A stretch of 64,000 bases of DNA from Maylandia zebra (taxonomy: Eukaryota; Chordata; Actinopteri; Cichliformes; Cichlidae), in NCBI RefSeq assembly GCF_041146795.1, contig NC_135184.1, forward strand, positions 4,055,967 through 4,119,966, given 5' to 3'. The position numbers and the translations under genes were made by a program. Shown here in pieces: positions 22,561 through 35,948 of the stretch; position 1 is the first letter of the stretch, and every line of letters begins with the position of its first letter. Below the pieces are notes generated by a model that was not told the origin of the DNA, made no database searches, and saw nothing but the letters and a program-made list of their open reading frames with translations.

Positions 22561-24552
22561 GGCTGTATCCCAATTCAGGGTCTGCAGCCTTAAAGTACGC
22601 AGCCTCAACGATCCTCAAGGGCCGCGTACTTAAAGACCGCTAAGGCCGGAAGTGCGAGGCTTGTGAAATGTGACGGTCTAGCCTCCGTTGCGATGCCCAG
22701 GTTGCCTAGCAACCATGATACTAACAGCTGGAAACGCCACATACAGCATTGTTTGAAGGAGAAAATCTTTTGTTCATTTGTTTGTTTGTTTCTACATGAG
22801 CTTTGATCATTCTCTGTAAGATTAAGGTCAGCTATTGAACGGCGTATTTTTTTTTTAAAGTAAAGGCTTTAAAACCAAGTTAGTACAAACGTCACTAATG
22901 TCACATAACTTTGCCGACATGTGGCCAACAGTAATGTTTTCATGTTCTTCGTTATTAAACATTTGCACATAAATAAGTGACATAATATTCAGTACTTACT
23001 TAAAGTTTACTCTTCGGCTGCCCCTCGTCCGCCGTTTTTTTTCGGCAAAATTATCCACACCCACTGCGGCGCTATGCATTCTGGGATATGTTGGGCCGCG
23101 AAGTCTACTCCGCCACGTCCTTAAAATTCAGGGAAATGAAGGACGGATTTGAGGGCCGCATTTCGAGCAGCCTTCGAATTAGGACAGCCTTTGTCGCCTC
23201 ACGGTAGTGATGGGACGTTCTGTATCGAGGCTTCGGAGCGTGTGTCGAGTAATGGAGGGGGCGTTTCCGCGAAGCGCGTATCGAGGCTTGCTTCATTTAT
23301 GGGAGGAGCTGAAAATGATGACGTCCGAAGCCTCGCTGCCCGGCTGTACCACGTGACTGGTTCATGAAGTGGTTCGAACTTTGCCGCGAGATATGACAGC
23401 GATATAAACCCCTCAGACTTCATTCAAAAATGTGGGTGTTTGATGGAGAGTTGCGGTTAGCGAGAGTTTGGAGACCGTATGGAGGTTTATGAGAGTGAGG
23501 AGAGTCAGGAGAGAATGGAGCCAGCTAAGAAGAGGAGGATGTCCTCCCCTGTGTGGGAACATTTTGATCTTATTCCTCCTAACAAGGTATTTCTACAGAA
23601 GATGTATTTTCATGATACTGATGGTGCAATACAATTTATGTTGAGCTGTCTTGACTTTTGTACAAGGTGAAGTGTTTGCTATGTGCCAGGGAGCTGGGAT
23701 ATAACAACAACACCTCATCCATGCTTAGGCACTACAGAGCTTTGCATGAGAATAAGGGGGACACCGATCGTGGAGCAAGACCAGGTGAGCCATCAAATGC
23801 AATGATAATATAGGATGCAGTAATGTTACTAAATGATATAACAATATTATACAACTGTAATAAGTTACGTGTGTGCTATTTATATTTGTGCTTTATCTTT
23901 ATTGTCTTTCCTCAGGAGAACAATCTCAAATAGATGAAGACCTGGTTAGCATGGTGATTGAGGACTCCCAGCCATTTAGCATTGTGGAGGACAAAGGATT
24001 CAAAAGATTTGTTAAATCATTAAATCCTAGCTATGTTCTCCCCACTAAAAAGGTCATAAAAGCAGTGAAAATTTAGTTTTTACAGAATAAAATGTGAACA
24101 GGCAGGACTGAGGCTGTGTAGCTGTCCATACCTCAACGTTACAAAAGCACAACCACTGTCCACACCCCAACCACACCTCACCTCACAGTAAATGATCATT
24201 TCCATTTCAAGCATTTCCAAATAATCATTTCCCATACTGCCACTATAAATATACACAGTATACTGCCATCACTACAATATACATGTTTTACACACTCCTT
24301 TTGTTGTTGACATTTACAGGCTGTGTGCAAAATGCCACACTCTTCAAATTCATGCCAGCTATTATTTTTACGTCCAGTAGGTGTCCTGCTAGAGCAAATG
24401 AAGCTTCATGAAGCTTCGCGTTGGGGTGAACCAATTGGATGAAAAGCTTCAGTGCTTCATGGGGCTTCATCTGCCCATCACTACCTCACGGTGACGTAAT
24501 CGGCCTTAAAATGCGGCCTTTAAGGATGCAGACCCTGAATTGGGATACAGCC
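22561..24552. mobile_element. MITE copy interrupted by the hAT element
   Basis: The MITE between U1 copies 18 and 19, split at 23204/24484 by a hAT-type insertion; both termini are present. Confidence 0.88.
23205..24483 (+). mobile_element. Non-autonomous hAT transposon with BED-finger exons
   Basis: 1,279 bp with imperfect termini TAGTGATGGG / CCCATCACTA and a perfect 8-bp duplication CCTCACGG (23197-23204 and 24484-24491), the hAT hallmark. The + strand keeps the 5' end of a BED-type transposase gene: a first exon from 23479 (MEVYESEESQERMEP...SPVWEHFDLIPPNK), a likely GT-AG intron at about 23587-23666, a second exon with KCLLCARELGYNNNTSSMLRHYRALHENK (BED finger, C-x2-C ... H-x4-H), another intron at about 23785-23914, then QPFSIVEDKGFKRFVKSLNPSYVLPTKK. 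The frame stops at 24076 and the catalytic part is missing. Confidence 0.85.
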
Positions 24553-24580
24553 ATGGATCTTTGCTTTTGGACACAAGAGT

Positions 24581-24744
24581 GAGGGGAGAGCGCGAACGCA
24601 GTCCCCTACTACCACAAATTATGCAGTTGAGATTCGCGCATTTGGGGAATTCACAGGGGTCAGCACAACCGCAGTGCAATGGCTGAGCCTCGCCCTGGGT
24701 GAACCACATTGGTGATCATGGTATCTCCCCTGCCAGGTAAGTAT
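24581..24744 (-). ncRNA. RNU1: U1 snRNA, copy 19 (class A)
   Basis: Full-length; stem-loop III and IV variants as in copy 17. Confidence 0.9.
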
Positions 24745-25600
24745 GAGTTGCCAGCGTGGGAGACAGGGGTCCCCTTTCCACATCCAGCACTCTGGCTGAT
24801 GGTGCCTAACACACATTTTGTGCCAGTTCAAAGGGCACACCGAGAGAAGAGCAGACACATCGGCTGTATCCCAATTCAGGGTCTGCAGCCTTAAAGTACG
24901 CAGCCTCAACGATCCTCAAGGGCCGCGTACTTAAAGACCGCTAAGGCCGGAAGTGCGAGGCTTGTGAAATGTGACGGTCTAGCCTCCGTTGCGATGCCCA
25001 GGTTGCCTAGCAACCATGATACTAACAGCTGGAAACGCTACATACAGCATTGTTTGAAGGAATTGAAGGAGAAAATCTTTTGTTCATTTGTTTGTTTGTT
25101 TCTACATGAGCTTTGATCATTCTCTGTAAGATTAAGGTCAGCTATTGAACGGCGTATTTTTTTAAAGTAAAGGCTTTAAAACCAAGTTAGTACAAACGTC
25201 ACTAATGTCACATAACTTTGCCGACATGTGGCCAACAGTAATGTTTTCATGTTCTTCGTTATTAAACATTTGCACATAAATAAGTGACATAATATTCAGT
25301 ACTTACTTAAAGTTTACTCTTCGGCTGCCCCTCGTCCGCCGTTTTTTTTCGGCAAAATTATCCACACCCACTGCGGCGCTATGCATTCTGGGATATGTTG
25401 GGCCGCGAAGTCTACACCGCCACGTCCTTAAAATTCAGGGAAATGAAGGACGCATTTGAGGGCCGCATTTCGAGCAGCCTTCGAATTGGGACAGCCTTTG
25501 TCGCCTCACGGTGACGTAATCGGCCTTAAAATGCGGCCTTTAAGGCTGCAGACCCTGAATTGGGATACAGCCATGGATCTTTGCTTTTGGACACAAGAGT

Positions 25601-25764
25601 GAGGGGAGAGCGCGAACGCAGTCCCCCACTACCACAAATTATGCAGTTGAGATTCCCGCATTTGGGGAATTCACAGGGGTCAGCACAACCGCAGTGCAAT
25701 GGTTGAGCCTCGCCCTGGGTGAACCACCTTCGTGATCATGGTATCTCCCCTGCCAGGTAAGTAT
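25601..25764 (-). ncRNA. RNU1: U1 snRNA, copy 20 (class B, canonical)
   Basis: Full-length, canonical loop I, Sm site and stems; the PSE lacks the change seen in copies 6, 10 and 14. Confidence 0.94.
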
Positions 25765-26622
25765 GAGTTGCCAGCGTGGGAGACAGGGGTCCCCTTTCCA
25801 CATCCAGCACTCTGGCTGATGGTGCCTAACACACATTTTGTGCCAGTTTAAAGGGCACACCGAGAGAAGAGCAGACACATCGGCTGTATCCCAATTCAGG
25901 GTCTGCAGCCTTAAAGTACGCAGCCTCAACGATCCTCAAGGGCCGCGTACTTAAAGACCGCTAAGGCCGGAAGTGCGAGGCTTGTGAAATGTGACGGTCT
26001 AGCCTCCGTTGCGATGCCCAGGTTGCCTAGCAACCATGATACTAACAGCTGGAAACGCCACATACAGCATTGTTTGAAGGAATTGAAGGAGAAAATCTTT
26101 TGTTCATTTGTTTGTTTGTTTCTACATGAGCTTTGATCATTCTCTGTAAGATTAAGGTCAGCTATTGAACGGCGTATTTTTTTTTAAAGTAAAGGCTTTA
26201 AAACCAAGTTAGTACAAACGTCACTAATGTCACATAACTTTACCGACATGTGGCCAACAGTAATGTTTTCATGTTCTTCGTTATTAAACATTTGCACATA
26301 AATAAGTGACATAATATTCAGTACTTACTTAAAGTTTACTCTTCGGCTGCCCCTCGTCCGCCGTTTTTTTTCGGCAAAATTATCCACACCCACTGCGGCG
26401 CTATGCATTCTGGGATATGTTGGGCCGCGAAGTCTACACCGCCACGTCCTTAAAATTCAGGGAAATGAAGGACGCATTTGAGGGCCGCATTTCGAGCAGC
26501 CTTCGAATTGGGACAGCCTTTGTCGCCTCACGGTGACGTAATCGGCCTTAAAATGCGGCCTTTAAGGCTGCAGACCCTGAATCGGGATACAGCCATGGAC
26601 CTTTGCTTTTGGACACAAGAGT

Positions 26623-26786
26623 GAGGGGAGAGCGCGAACGCAGTCCCCCACTACCACAAATTATGCAGTTGAGATTCCCGCATTTGGGGAATTCACAGGG
26701 GTCAGCACAACCGCAGTGCAATGGTTGAGCCTCGCCCTGGGTGAACCACCTTCGTGATCATGGTATCTCCCCTGCCAGGTAAGTAT
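26623..26786 (-). ncRNA. RNU1: U1 snRNA, copy 21 (class B, canonical)
   Basis: Full-length and canonical. Its 3' flank has the GGTCC variant (ggacctttgc on the + strand) shared with copies 24 and 29. Confidence 0.94.
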
Positions 26787-27636
26787 GAGTTGCCAGCGTG
26801 GGAGACAGGGGTCCCCTTTCCACATCCAGCACTCTGGCTGATGGTGCCTAACACACATTTTGTGCCAGTTTAAAGGGCACACCGAGAGAAGAGCAGACAC
26901 ATCGGCTGTATCCCAATTCAGGGTCTGCAGCCTTAAAGTACGCAGCCTCAACGATCCTCAAGGGCCGCGTACTTAAAGACCGCTAAGGCCGGAAGTGCGA
27001 GGCTTGTGAAATGTGACGGTCTAGCCTCCGTTGCGATGCCCAGGTTGCCTAGCAACCATGATACTAACAGCTGGAAACGCTACATACAGCATTAATTGAA
27101 GGAGAAAATCTTTTGTTCATTTGTTTGTTTGTTTCTACATGAGCTTTGATCATTCTCTGTAAGATTAAGGTCAGCTATTGAACGGCGTATTTTTTTTTTA
27201 AAGTAAAGGCTTTAAAACCAAGTTAGTACAAACGTCACTAATGTCACATAACTTTGCCGACATGTGGCCAACAGTAATGTTTTCATGTTCTTCGTTATTA
27301 AACATTTGCACATAAATAAGTGACATAATATTCAGTACTTACTTAAAGTTTACTCTTCGGCTGCCCCTCGTCCGCCGTTTTTTTTCGGCAAAATTATCCA
27401 CACCCACTGCGGCGCTATGCATTCTGGGATATGTTGGGCCGCGAAGTCTACTCCGCCACGTCCTTAAAATTCAGGGAAATGAAGGACGGATTTGAGGGCC
27501 GCATTTCGAGCAGCCTTCGAATTAGGACAGCCTTTGTCGCCTCACGGTGACGTAATCGGCCTTAAAATGCGGCCTTTAAGGATGCAGACCCTGAATTGGG
27601 ATACAGCCATGGATCTTTGCTTTTGGACACAAGAGT

Positions 27637-27800
27637 GAGGGGAGAGCGCGAACGCAGTCCCCTACTACCACAAATTATGCAGTTGAGATTCGCGCATTTG
27701 GGGAATTCACAGGGGTCAGCACAACCGCAGTGCAATGGCTGAGCCTCGCCCTGGGTGAACCACATTGGTGATCATGGTATCTCCCCTGCCAGGTAAGTAT
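27637..27800 (-). ncRNA. RNU1: U1 snRNA, copy 22 (class A)
   Basis: Full-length class A with stem-loop III and IV variants; first unit of the 5-unit repeat. Confidence 0.9.
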
Positions 27801-28656
27801 GAGTTGCCAGCGTGGGAGACAGGGGTCCCCTTTCCACATCCAGCACTCTGGCTGATGGTGCCTAACACACATTTTGTGCCAGTTCAAAGGGCACACCGAG
27901 AGAAGAGCAGACACATCGGCTGTATCCCAATTCAGGGTCTGCAGCCTTAAAGTACGCAGCCTCAACGATCCTCAAGGGCCGCGTACTTAAAGACCGCTAA
28001 GGCCGGAAGTGCGAGGCTTGTGAAATGTGACGGTCTAGCCTCCGTTGCGATGCCCAGGTTGCCTAGCAACCATGATACTAACAGCTGGAAACGCTACATA
28101 CAGCATTGTTTGAAGGAATTGAAGGAGAAAATCTTTTGTTCATTTGTTTGTTTGTTTCTACATGAGCTTTGATCATTCTCTGTAAGATTAAGGTCAGCTA
28201 TTGAACGGCGTATTTTTTTAAAGTAAAGGCTTTAAAACCAAGTTAGTACAAACGTCACTAATGTCACATAACTTTGCCGACATGTGGCCAACAGTAATGT
28301 TTTCATGTTCTTCGTTATTAAACATTTGCACATAAATAAGTGACATAATATTCAGTACTTACTTAAAGTTTACTCTTCGGCTGCCCCTCGTCCGCCGTTT
28401 TTTTTCGGCAAAATTATCCACACCCACTGCGGCGCTATGCATTCTGGGATATGTTGGGCCGCGAAGTCTACACCGCCACGTCCTTAAAATTCAGGGAAAT
28501 GAAGGACGCATTTGAGGGCCGCATTTCGAGCAGCCTTCGAATTGGGACAGCCTTTGTCGCCTCACGGTGACGTAATCGGCCTTAAAATGCGGCCTTTAAG
28601 GCTGCAGACCCTGAATTGGGATACAGCCATGGATCTTTGCTTTTGGACACAAGAGT

Positions 28657-28820
28657 GAGGGGAGAGCGCGAACGCAGTCCCCCACTACCACAAATTATGC
28701 AGTTGAGATTCCCGCATTTGGGGAATTCACAGGGGTCAGCACAACCGCAGTGCAATGGTTGAGCCTCGCCCTGGGTGAACCACCTTCGTGATCATGGTAT
28801 CTCCCCTGCCAGGTAAGTAT
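28657..28820 (-). ncRNA. RNU1: U1 snRNA, copy 23 (class B, canonical)
   Basis: Full-length and canonical; counterpart of copies 20 and 28. Confidence 0.94.
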
Positions 28821-29678
28821 GAGTTGCCAGCGTGGGAGACAGGGGTCCCCTTTCCACATCCAGCACTCTGGCTGATGGTGCCTAACACACATTTTGTGCC
28901 AGTTTAAAGGGCACACCGAGAGAAGAGCAGACACATCGGCTGTATCCCAATTCAGGGTCTGCAGCCTTAAAGTACGCAGCCTCAACGATCCTCAAGGGCC
29001 GCGTACTTAAAGACCGCTAAGGCCGGAAGTGCGAGGCTTGTGAAATGTGACGGTCTAGCCTCCGTTGCGATGCCCAGGTTGCCTAGCAACCATGATACTA
29101 ACAGCTGGAAACGCCACATACAGCATTGTTTGAAGGAATTGAAGGAGAAAATCTTTTGTTCATTTGTTTGTTTGTTTCTACATGAGCTTTGATCATTCTC
29201 TGTAAGATTAAGGTCAGCTATTGAACGGCGTATTTTTTTTTAAAGTAAAGGCTTTAAAACCAAGTTAGTACAAACGTCACTAATGTCACATAACTTTACC
29301 GACATGTGGCCAACAGTAATGTTTTCATGTTCTTCGTTATTAAACATTTGCACATAAATAAGTGACATAATATTCAGTACTTACTTAAAGTTTACTCTTC
29401 GGCTGCCCCTCGTCCGCCGTTTTTTTTCGGCAAAATTATCCACACCCACTGCGGCGCTATGCATTCTGGGATATGTTGGGCCGCGAAGTCTACACCGCCA
29501 CGTCCTTAAAATTCAGGGAAATGAAGGACGCATTTGAGGGCCGCATTTCGAGCAGCCTTCGAATTGGGACAGCCTTTGTCGCCTCACGGTGACGTAATCG
29601 GCTTTAAAATGCGGCCTTTAAGGCTGCAGACCCTGAATCGGGATACAGCCATGGACCTTTGCTTTTGGACACAAGAGT

Positions 29679-29842
29679 GAGGGGAGAGCGCGAACGCAGT
29701 CCCCCACTACCACAAATTATGCAGTTGAGATTCCCGCATTTGGGGAATTCACAGGGGTCAGCACAACCGCAGTGCAATGGTTGAGCCTCGCCCTGGGTGA
29801 ACCACCTTCGTGATCATGGTATCTCCCCTGCCAGGTAAGTAT
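29679..29842 (-). ncRNA. RNU1: U1 snRNA, copy 24 (class B, canonical)
   Basis: Full-length and canonical; counterpart of copies 21 and 29. Confidence 0.94.
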
Positions 29843-30692
29843 GAGTTGCCAGCGTGGGAGACAGGGGTCCCCTTTCCACATCCAGCACTCTGGCTGATGG
29901 TGCCTAACACACATTTTGTGCCAGTTTAAAGGGCACACCGAGAGAAGAGCAGACACATCGGCTGTATCCCAATTCAGGGTCTGCAGCCTTAAAGTACGCA
30001 GCCTCAACGATCCTCAAGGGCCGCGTACTTAAAGACCGCTAAGGCCGGAAGTGCGAGGCTTGTGAAATGTGACGGTCTAGCCTCCGTTGCGATGCCCAGG
30101 TTGCCTAGCAACCATGATACTAACAGCTGGAAACGCTACATACAGCATTAATTGAAGGAGAAAATCTTTTGTTCATTTGTTTGTTTGTTTCTACATGAGC
30201 TTTGATCATTCTCTGTAAGATTAAGGTCAGCTATTGAACGGCGTATTTTTTTTTTAAAGTAAAGGCTTTAAAACCAAGTTAGTACAAACGTCACTAATGT
30301 CACATAACTTTGCCGACATGTGGCCAACAGTAATGTTTTCATGTTCTTCGTTATTAAACATTTGCACATAAATAAGTGACATAATATTCAGTACTTACTT
30401 AAAGTTTACTCTTCGGCTGCCCCTCGTCCGCCGTTTTTTTTCGGCAAAATTATCCACACCCACTGCGGCGCTATGCATTCTGGGATATGTTGGGCCGCGA
30501 AGTCTACTCCGCCACGTCCTTAAAATTCAGGGAAATGAAGGACGGATTTGAGGGCCGCATTTCGAGCAGCCTTCGAATTAGGACAGCCTTTGTCGCCTCA
30601 CGGTGACGTAATCGGCCTTAAAATGCGGCCTTTAAGGATGCAGACCCTGAATTGGGATACAGCCATGGAGCTTTGCTTTTGGACACAAGAGT

Positions 30693-30856
30693 GAGGGGAG
30701 AGCGCGAACGCAGTCCCCTACTACCACAAATTATGCAGTTGAGATTCGCGCATTTGGGGAATTCACAGGGGTCAGCACAACCGCAGTGCAATGGCTGAGC
30801 CTCGCCCTGGGTGAACCACATTGGTGATCATGGTATCTCCCCTGCCAGGTAAGTAT
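30693..30856 (-). ncRNA. RNU1: U1 snRNA, copy 25 (class A)
   Basis: Full-length class A. Its 3' flank has GAGCTTTGC instead of GATCTTTGC, shared only with copy 30 (5,092 bp away). Confidence 0.9.
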
Positions 30857-31714
30857 GAGTTGCCAGCGTGGGAGACAGGGGTCCCCTTTCCACATCCAGC
30901 ACTCTGGCTGATGGTGCCTAACACACATTTTGTGCCAGTTCAAAGGGCACACCGAGAGAAGAGCAGACACATCGGCTGTATCCCAATTCAGGGTCTGCAG
31001 CCTTAAAGTACGCAGCCTCAACGATCCTCAAGGGCCGCGTACTTAAAGACCGCTAAGGCCGGAAGTGCGAGGCTTGTGAAATGTGACGGTCTAGCCTCCG
31101 TTGCGATGCCCAGGTTGCCTAGCAACCATGATACTAACAGCTGGAAACGCTACATACAGCATTGTTTGAAGGAATTGAAGGAGAAAATCTTTTGTTCATT
31201 TGTTTGTTTGTTTCTACATGAGCTTTGATCATTCTCTGTAAGATTAAGGTCAGCTATTGAACGGCGTATTTTTTTTTAAAGTAAAGGCTTTAAAACCAAG
31301 TTAGTACAAACGTCACTAATGTCACATAACTTTACCGACATGTGGCCAACAGTAATGTTTTCATGTTCTTCATTATTAAACATTTGCACATAAATAAGTG
31401 ACATAATATTCAGTACTTACTTAAAGTTTACTCTTCGGCTGCCCCTCGTCCGCCGTTTTTTTTCGGCAAAATTATCCACACCCACTGCGGCGCTATGCAT
31501 TCTGGGATATGTTGGGCCGCGAAGTCTACTCCGCCACGTCCTTAAAATTCAGGGAAATGAAGGACGCATTTGAGGGCCGCATTTCGAGCAGCCTTCGAAT
31601 TAGGACAGCATTTGTCGCCTCACGGTGACGTAATCGGCCTTAAAATGCGGCCTTTAAGGATGCAGACCCTGAATTGGGATACAGCCATGGATCTTTGCTT
31701 TTGGACACAAGAGT

Positions 31715-31878
31715 GAGGGGAGAGCGCGAACGCAGTCCCCTACTACCACAAATTATGCAGTTGAGATTCGTGCATTTGGGGAATTCACAGGGGTCAGCAC
31801 AACCGCAGTGCAATGGCTGAGCCTCGCCCTGGGTGAACCACATTGGTGATCATGGTATCTCCCCTGCCAGGTAAGTAT
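31715..31878 (-). ncRNA. RNU1: U1 snRNA, copy 26 (class A)
   Basis: Full-length class A with a private ATGCACG change in stem-loop III, absent from its counterpart copy 31; a mutation after the 5-unit duplication. Confidence 0.9.
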
Positions 31879-32728
31879 GAGTTGCCAGCGTGGGAGACAG
31901 GGGTCCCCTTTCCACATCCAGCACTCTGGCTGATGGTGCCTAACACACATTTTGTGCCAGTTTAAAGGGCACACCGAGAGAAGAGCAGACACATCGGCTG
32001 TATCCCAATTCAGGGTCTGCAGCCTTAAAGTACGCAGCCTCAACGATCCTCAAGGGCCGCGTACTTAAAGACCGCTAAGGCCGGAAGTGCGAGGCTTGTG
32101 AAATGTGACGGTCTAGCCTCCGTTGCGATGCCCAGGTTGCCTAGCAACCATGATACTAACAGCTGGAAACGCTACATACAGCATTAATTGAAGGAGAAAA
32201 TCTTTTGTTCATTTGTTTGTTTGTTTCTACATGAGCTTTGATCATTCTCTGTAAGATTAAGGTCAGCTATTGAACGGCGTATTTTTTTTTTAAAGTAAAG
32301 GCTTTAAAACCAAGTTAGTACAAACGTCACTAATGTCACATAACTTTGCCGACATGTGGCCAACAGTAATGTTTTCATGTTCTTCGTTATTAAACATTTG
32401 CACATAAATAAGTGACATAATATTCAGTACTTACTTAAAGTTTACTCTTCGGCTGCCCCTCGTCCGCCGTTTTTTTTCGGCAAAATTATCCACACCCACT
32501 GCGGCGCTATGCATTCTGGGATATGTTGGGCCGCGAAGTCTACTCCGCCACGTCCTTAAAATTCAGGGAAATGAAGGACGGATTTGAGGGCCGCATTTCG
32601 AGCAGCCTTCGAATTAGGACAGCCTTTGTCGCCTCACGGTGACGTAATCGGCCTTAAAATGCGGCCTTTAAGGATGCAGACCCTGAATTGGGATACAGCC
32701 ATGGATCTTTGCTTTTGGACACAAGAGT

Positions 32729-32892
32729 GAGGGGAGAGCGCGAACGCAGTCCCCTACTACCACAAATTATGCAGTTGAGATTCGCGCATTTGGGGAATTC
32801 ACAGGGGTCAGCACAACCGCAGTGCAATGGCTGAGCCTCGCCCTGGGTGAACCACATTGGTGATCATGGTATCTCCCCTGCCAGGTAAGTAT
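32729..32892 (-). ncRNA. RNU1: U1 snRNA, copy 27 (class A)
   Basis: Full-length class A; counterpart of copy 22. Confidence 0.9.
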
Positions 32893-33748
32893 GAGTTGCC
32901 AGCGTGGGAGACAGGGGTCCCCTTTCCACATCCAGCACTCTGGCTGATGGTGCCTAACACACATTTTGTGCCAGTTCAAAGGGCACACCGAGAGAAGAGC
33001 AGACACATCGGCTGTATCCCAATTCAGGGTCTGCAGCCTTAAAGTACGCAGCCTCAACGATCCTCAAGGGCCGCGTACTTAAAGACCGCTAAGGCCGGAA
33101 GTGCGAGGCTTGTGAAATGTGACGGTCTAGCCTCCGTTGCGATGCCCAGGTTGCCTAGCAACCATGATACTAACAGCTGGAAACGCTACATACAGCATTG
33201 TTTGAAGGAATTGAAGGAGAAAATCTTTTGTTCATTTGTTTGTTTGTTTCTACATGAGCTTTGATCATTCTCTGTAAGATTAAGGTCAGCTATTGAACGG
33301 CGTATTTTTTTAAAGTAAAGGCTTTAAAACCAAGTTAGTACAAACGTCACTAATGTCACATAACTTTGCCGACATGTGGCCAACAGTAATGTTTTCATGT
33401 TCTTCGTTATTAAACATTTGCACATAAATAAGTGACATAATATTCAGTACTTACTTAAAGTTTACTCTTCGGCTGCCCCTCGTCCGCCGTTTTTTTTCGG
33501 CAAAATTATCCACACCCACTGCGGCGCTATGCATTCTGGGATATGTTGGGCCGCGAAGTCTACACCGCCACGTCCTTAAAATTCAGGGAAATGAAGGACG
33601 CATTTGAGGGCCGCATTTCGAGCAGCCTTCGAATTGGGACAGCCTTTGTCGCCTCACGGTGACGTAATCGGCCTTAAAATGCGGCCTTTAAGGCTGCAGA
33701 CCCTGAATTGGGATACAGCCATGGATCTTTGCTTTTGGACACAAGAGT

Positions 33749-33912
33749 GAGGGGAGAGCGCGAACGCAGTCCCCCACTACCACAAATTATGCAGTTGAGA
33801 TTCCCGCATTTGGGGAATTCACAGGGGTCAGCACAACCGCAGTGCAATGGTTGAGCCTCGCCCTGGGTGAACCACCTTCGTGATCATGGTATCTCCCCTG
33901 CCAGGTAAGTAT
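33749..33912 (-). ncRNA. RNU1: U1 snRNA, copy 28 (class B, canonical)
   Basis: Full-length and canonical; counterpart of copy 23. Confidence 0.94.
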
Positions 33913-34770
33913 GAGTTGCCAGCGTGGGAGACAGGGGTCCCCTTTCCACATCCAGCACTCTGGCTGATGGTGCCTAACACACATTTTGTGCCAGTTTAAA
34001 GGGCACACCGAGAGAAGAGCAGACACATCGGCTGTATCCCAATTCAGGGTCTGCAGCCTTAAAGTACGCAGCCTCAACGATCCTCAAGGGCCGCGTACTT
34101 AAAGACCGCTAAGGCCGGAAGTGCGAGGCTTGTGAAATGTGACGGTCTAGCCTCCGTTGCGATGCCCAGGTTGCCTAGCAACCATGATACTAACAGCTGG
34201 AAACGCCACATACAGCATTGTTTGAAGGAATTGAAGGAGAAAATCTTTTGTTCATTTGTTTGTTTGTTTCTACATGAGCTTTGATCATTCTCTGTAAGAT
34301 TAAGGTCAGCTATTGAACGGCGTATTTTTTTTTAAAGTAAAGGCTTTAAAACCAAGTTAGTACAAACGTCACTAATGTCACATAACTTTACCGACATGTG
34401 GCCAACAGTAATGTTTTCATGTTCTTCGTTATTAAACATTTGCACATAAATAAGTGACATAATATTCAGTACTTACTTAAAGTTTACTCTTCGGCTGCCC
34501 CTCGTCCGCCGTTTTTTTTCGGCAAAATTATCCACACCCACTGCGGCGCTATGCATTCTGGGATATGTTGGGCCGCGAAGTCTACACCGCCACGTCCTTA
34601 AAATTCAGGGAAATGAAGGACGCATTTGAGGGCCGCATTTCGAGCAGCCTTCGAATTGGGACAGCCTTTGTCGCCTCACGGTGACGTAATCGGCTTTAAA
34701 ATGCGGCCTTTAAGGCTGCAGACCCTGAATCGGGATACAGCCATGGACCTTTGCTTTTGGACACAAGAGT

Positions 34771-34934
34771 GAGGGGAGAGCGCGAACGCAGTCCCCCACT
34801 ACCACAAATTATGCAGTTGAGATTCCCGCATTTGGGGAATTCACAGGGGTCAGCACAACCGCAGTGCAATGGTTGAGCCTCGCCCTGGGTGAACCACCTT
34901 CGTGATCATGGTATCTCCCCTGCCAGGTAAGTAT
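34771..34934 (-). ncRNA. RNU1: U1 snRNA, copy 29 (class B, canonical)
   Basis: Full-length and canonical; counterpart of copy 24. Confidence 0.94.
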
Positions 34935-35784
34935 GAGTTGCCAGCGTGGGAGACAGGGGTCCCCTTTCCACATCCAGCACTCTGGCTGATGGTGCCTAAC
35001 ACACATTTTGTGCCAGTTTAAAGGGCACACCGAGAGAAGAGCAGACACATCGGCTGTATCCCAATTCAGGGTCTGCAGCCTTAAAGTACGCAGCCTCAAC
35101 GATCCTCAAGGGCCGCGTACTTAAAGACCGCTAAGGCCGGAAGTGCGAGGCTTGTGAAATGTGACGGTCTAGCCTCCGTTGCGATGCCCAGGTTGCCTAG
35201 CAACCATGATACTAACAGCTGGAAACGCTACATACAGCATTAATTGAAGGAGAAAATCTTTTGTTCATTTGTTTGTTTGTTTCTACATGAGCTTTGATCA
35301 TTCTCTGTAAGATTAAGGTCAGCTATTGAACGGCGTATTTTTTTTTTAAAGTAAAGGCTTTAAAACCAAGTTAGTACAAACGTCACTAATGTCACATAAC
35401 TTTGCCGACATGTGGCCAACAGTAATGTTTTCATGTTCTTCGTTATTAAACATTTGCACATAAATAAGTGACATAATATTCAGTACTTACTTAAAGTTTA
35501 CTCTTCGGCTGCCCCTCGTCCGCCGTTTTTTTTCGGCAAAATTATCCACACCCACTGCGGCGCTATGCATTCTGGGATATGTTGGGCCGCGAAGTCTACT
35601 CCGCCACGTCCTTAAAATTCAGGGAAATGAAGGACGGATTTGAGGGCCGCATTTCGAGCAGCCTTCGAATTAGGACAGCCTTTGTCGCCTCACGGTGACG
35701 TAATCGGCCTTAAAATGCGGCCTTTAAGGATGCAGACCCTGAATTGGGATACAGCCATGGAGCTTTGCTTTTGGACACAAGAGT

Positions 35785-35948
35785 GAGGGGAGAGCGCGAA
35801 CGCAGTCCCCTACTACCACAAATTATGCAGTTGAGATTCGCGCATTTGGGGAATTCACAGGGGTCAGCACAACCGCAGTGCAATGGCTGAGCCTCGCCCT
35901 GGGTGAACCACATTGGTGATCATGGTATCTCCCCTGCCAGGTAAGTAT
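35785..35948 (-). ncRNA. RNU1: U1 snRNA, copy 30 (class A)
   Basis: Full-length class A; shares the GAGCTTTGC flank with copy 25. Confidence 0.9.

Noticed and set aside
23479-24076. Host ZBED-type gene
   Set aside because: It lies wholly within hAT termini with an 8-bp duplication and lacks the catalytic part.
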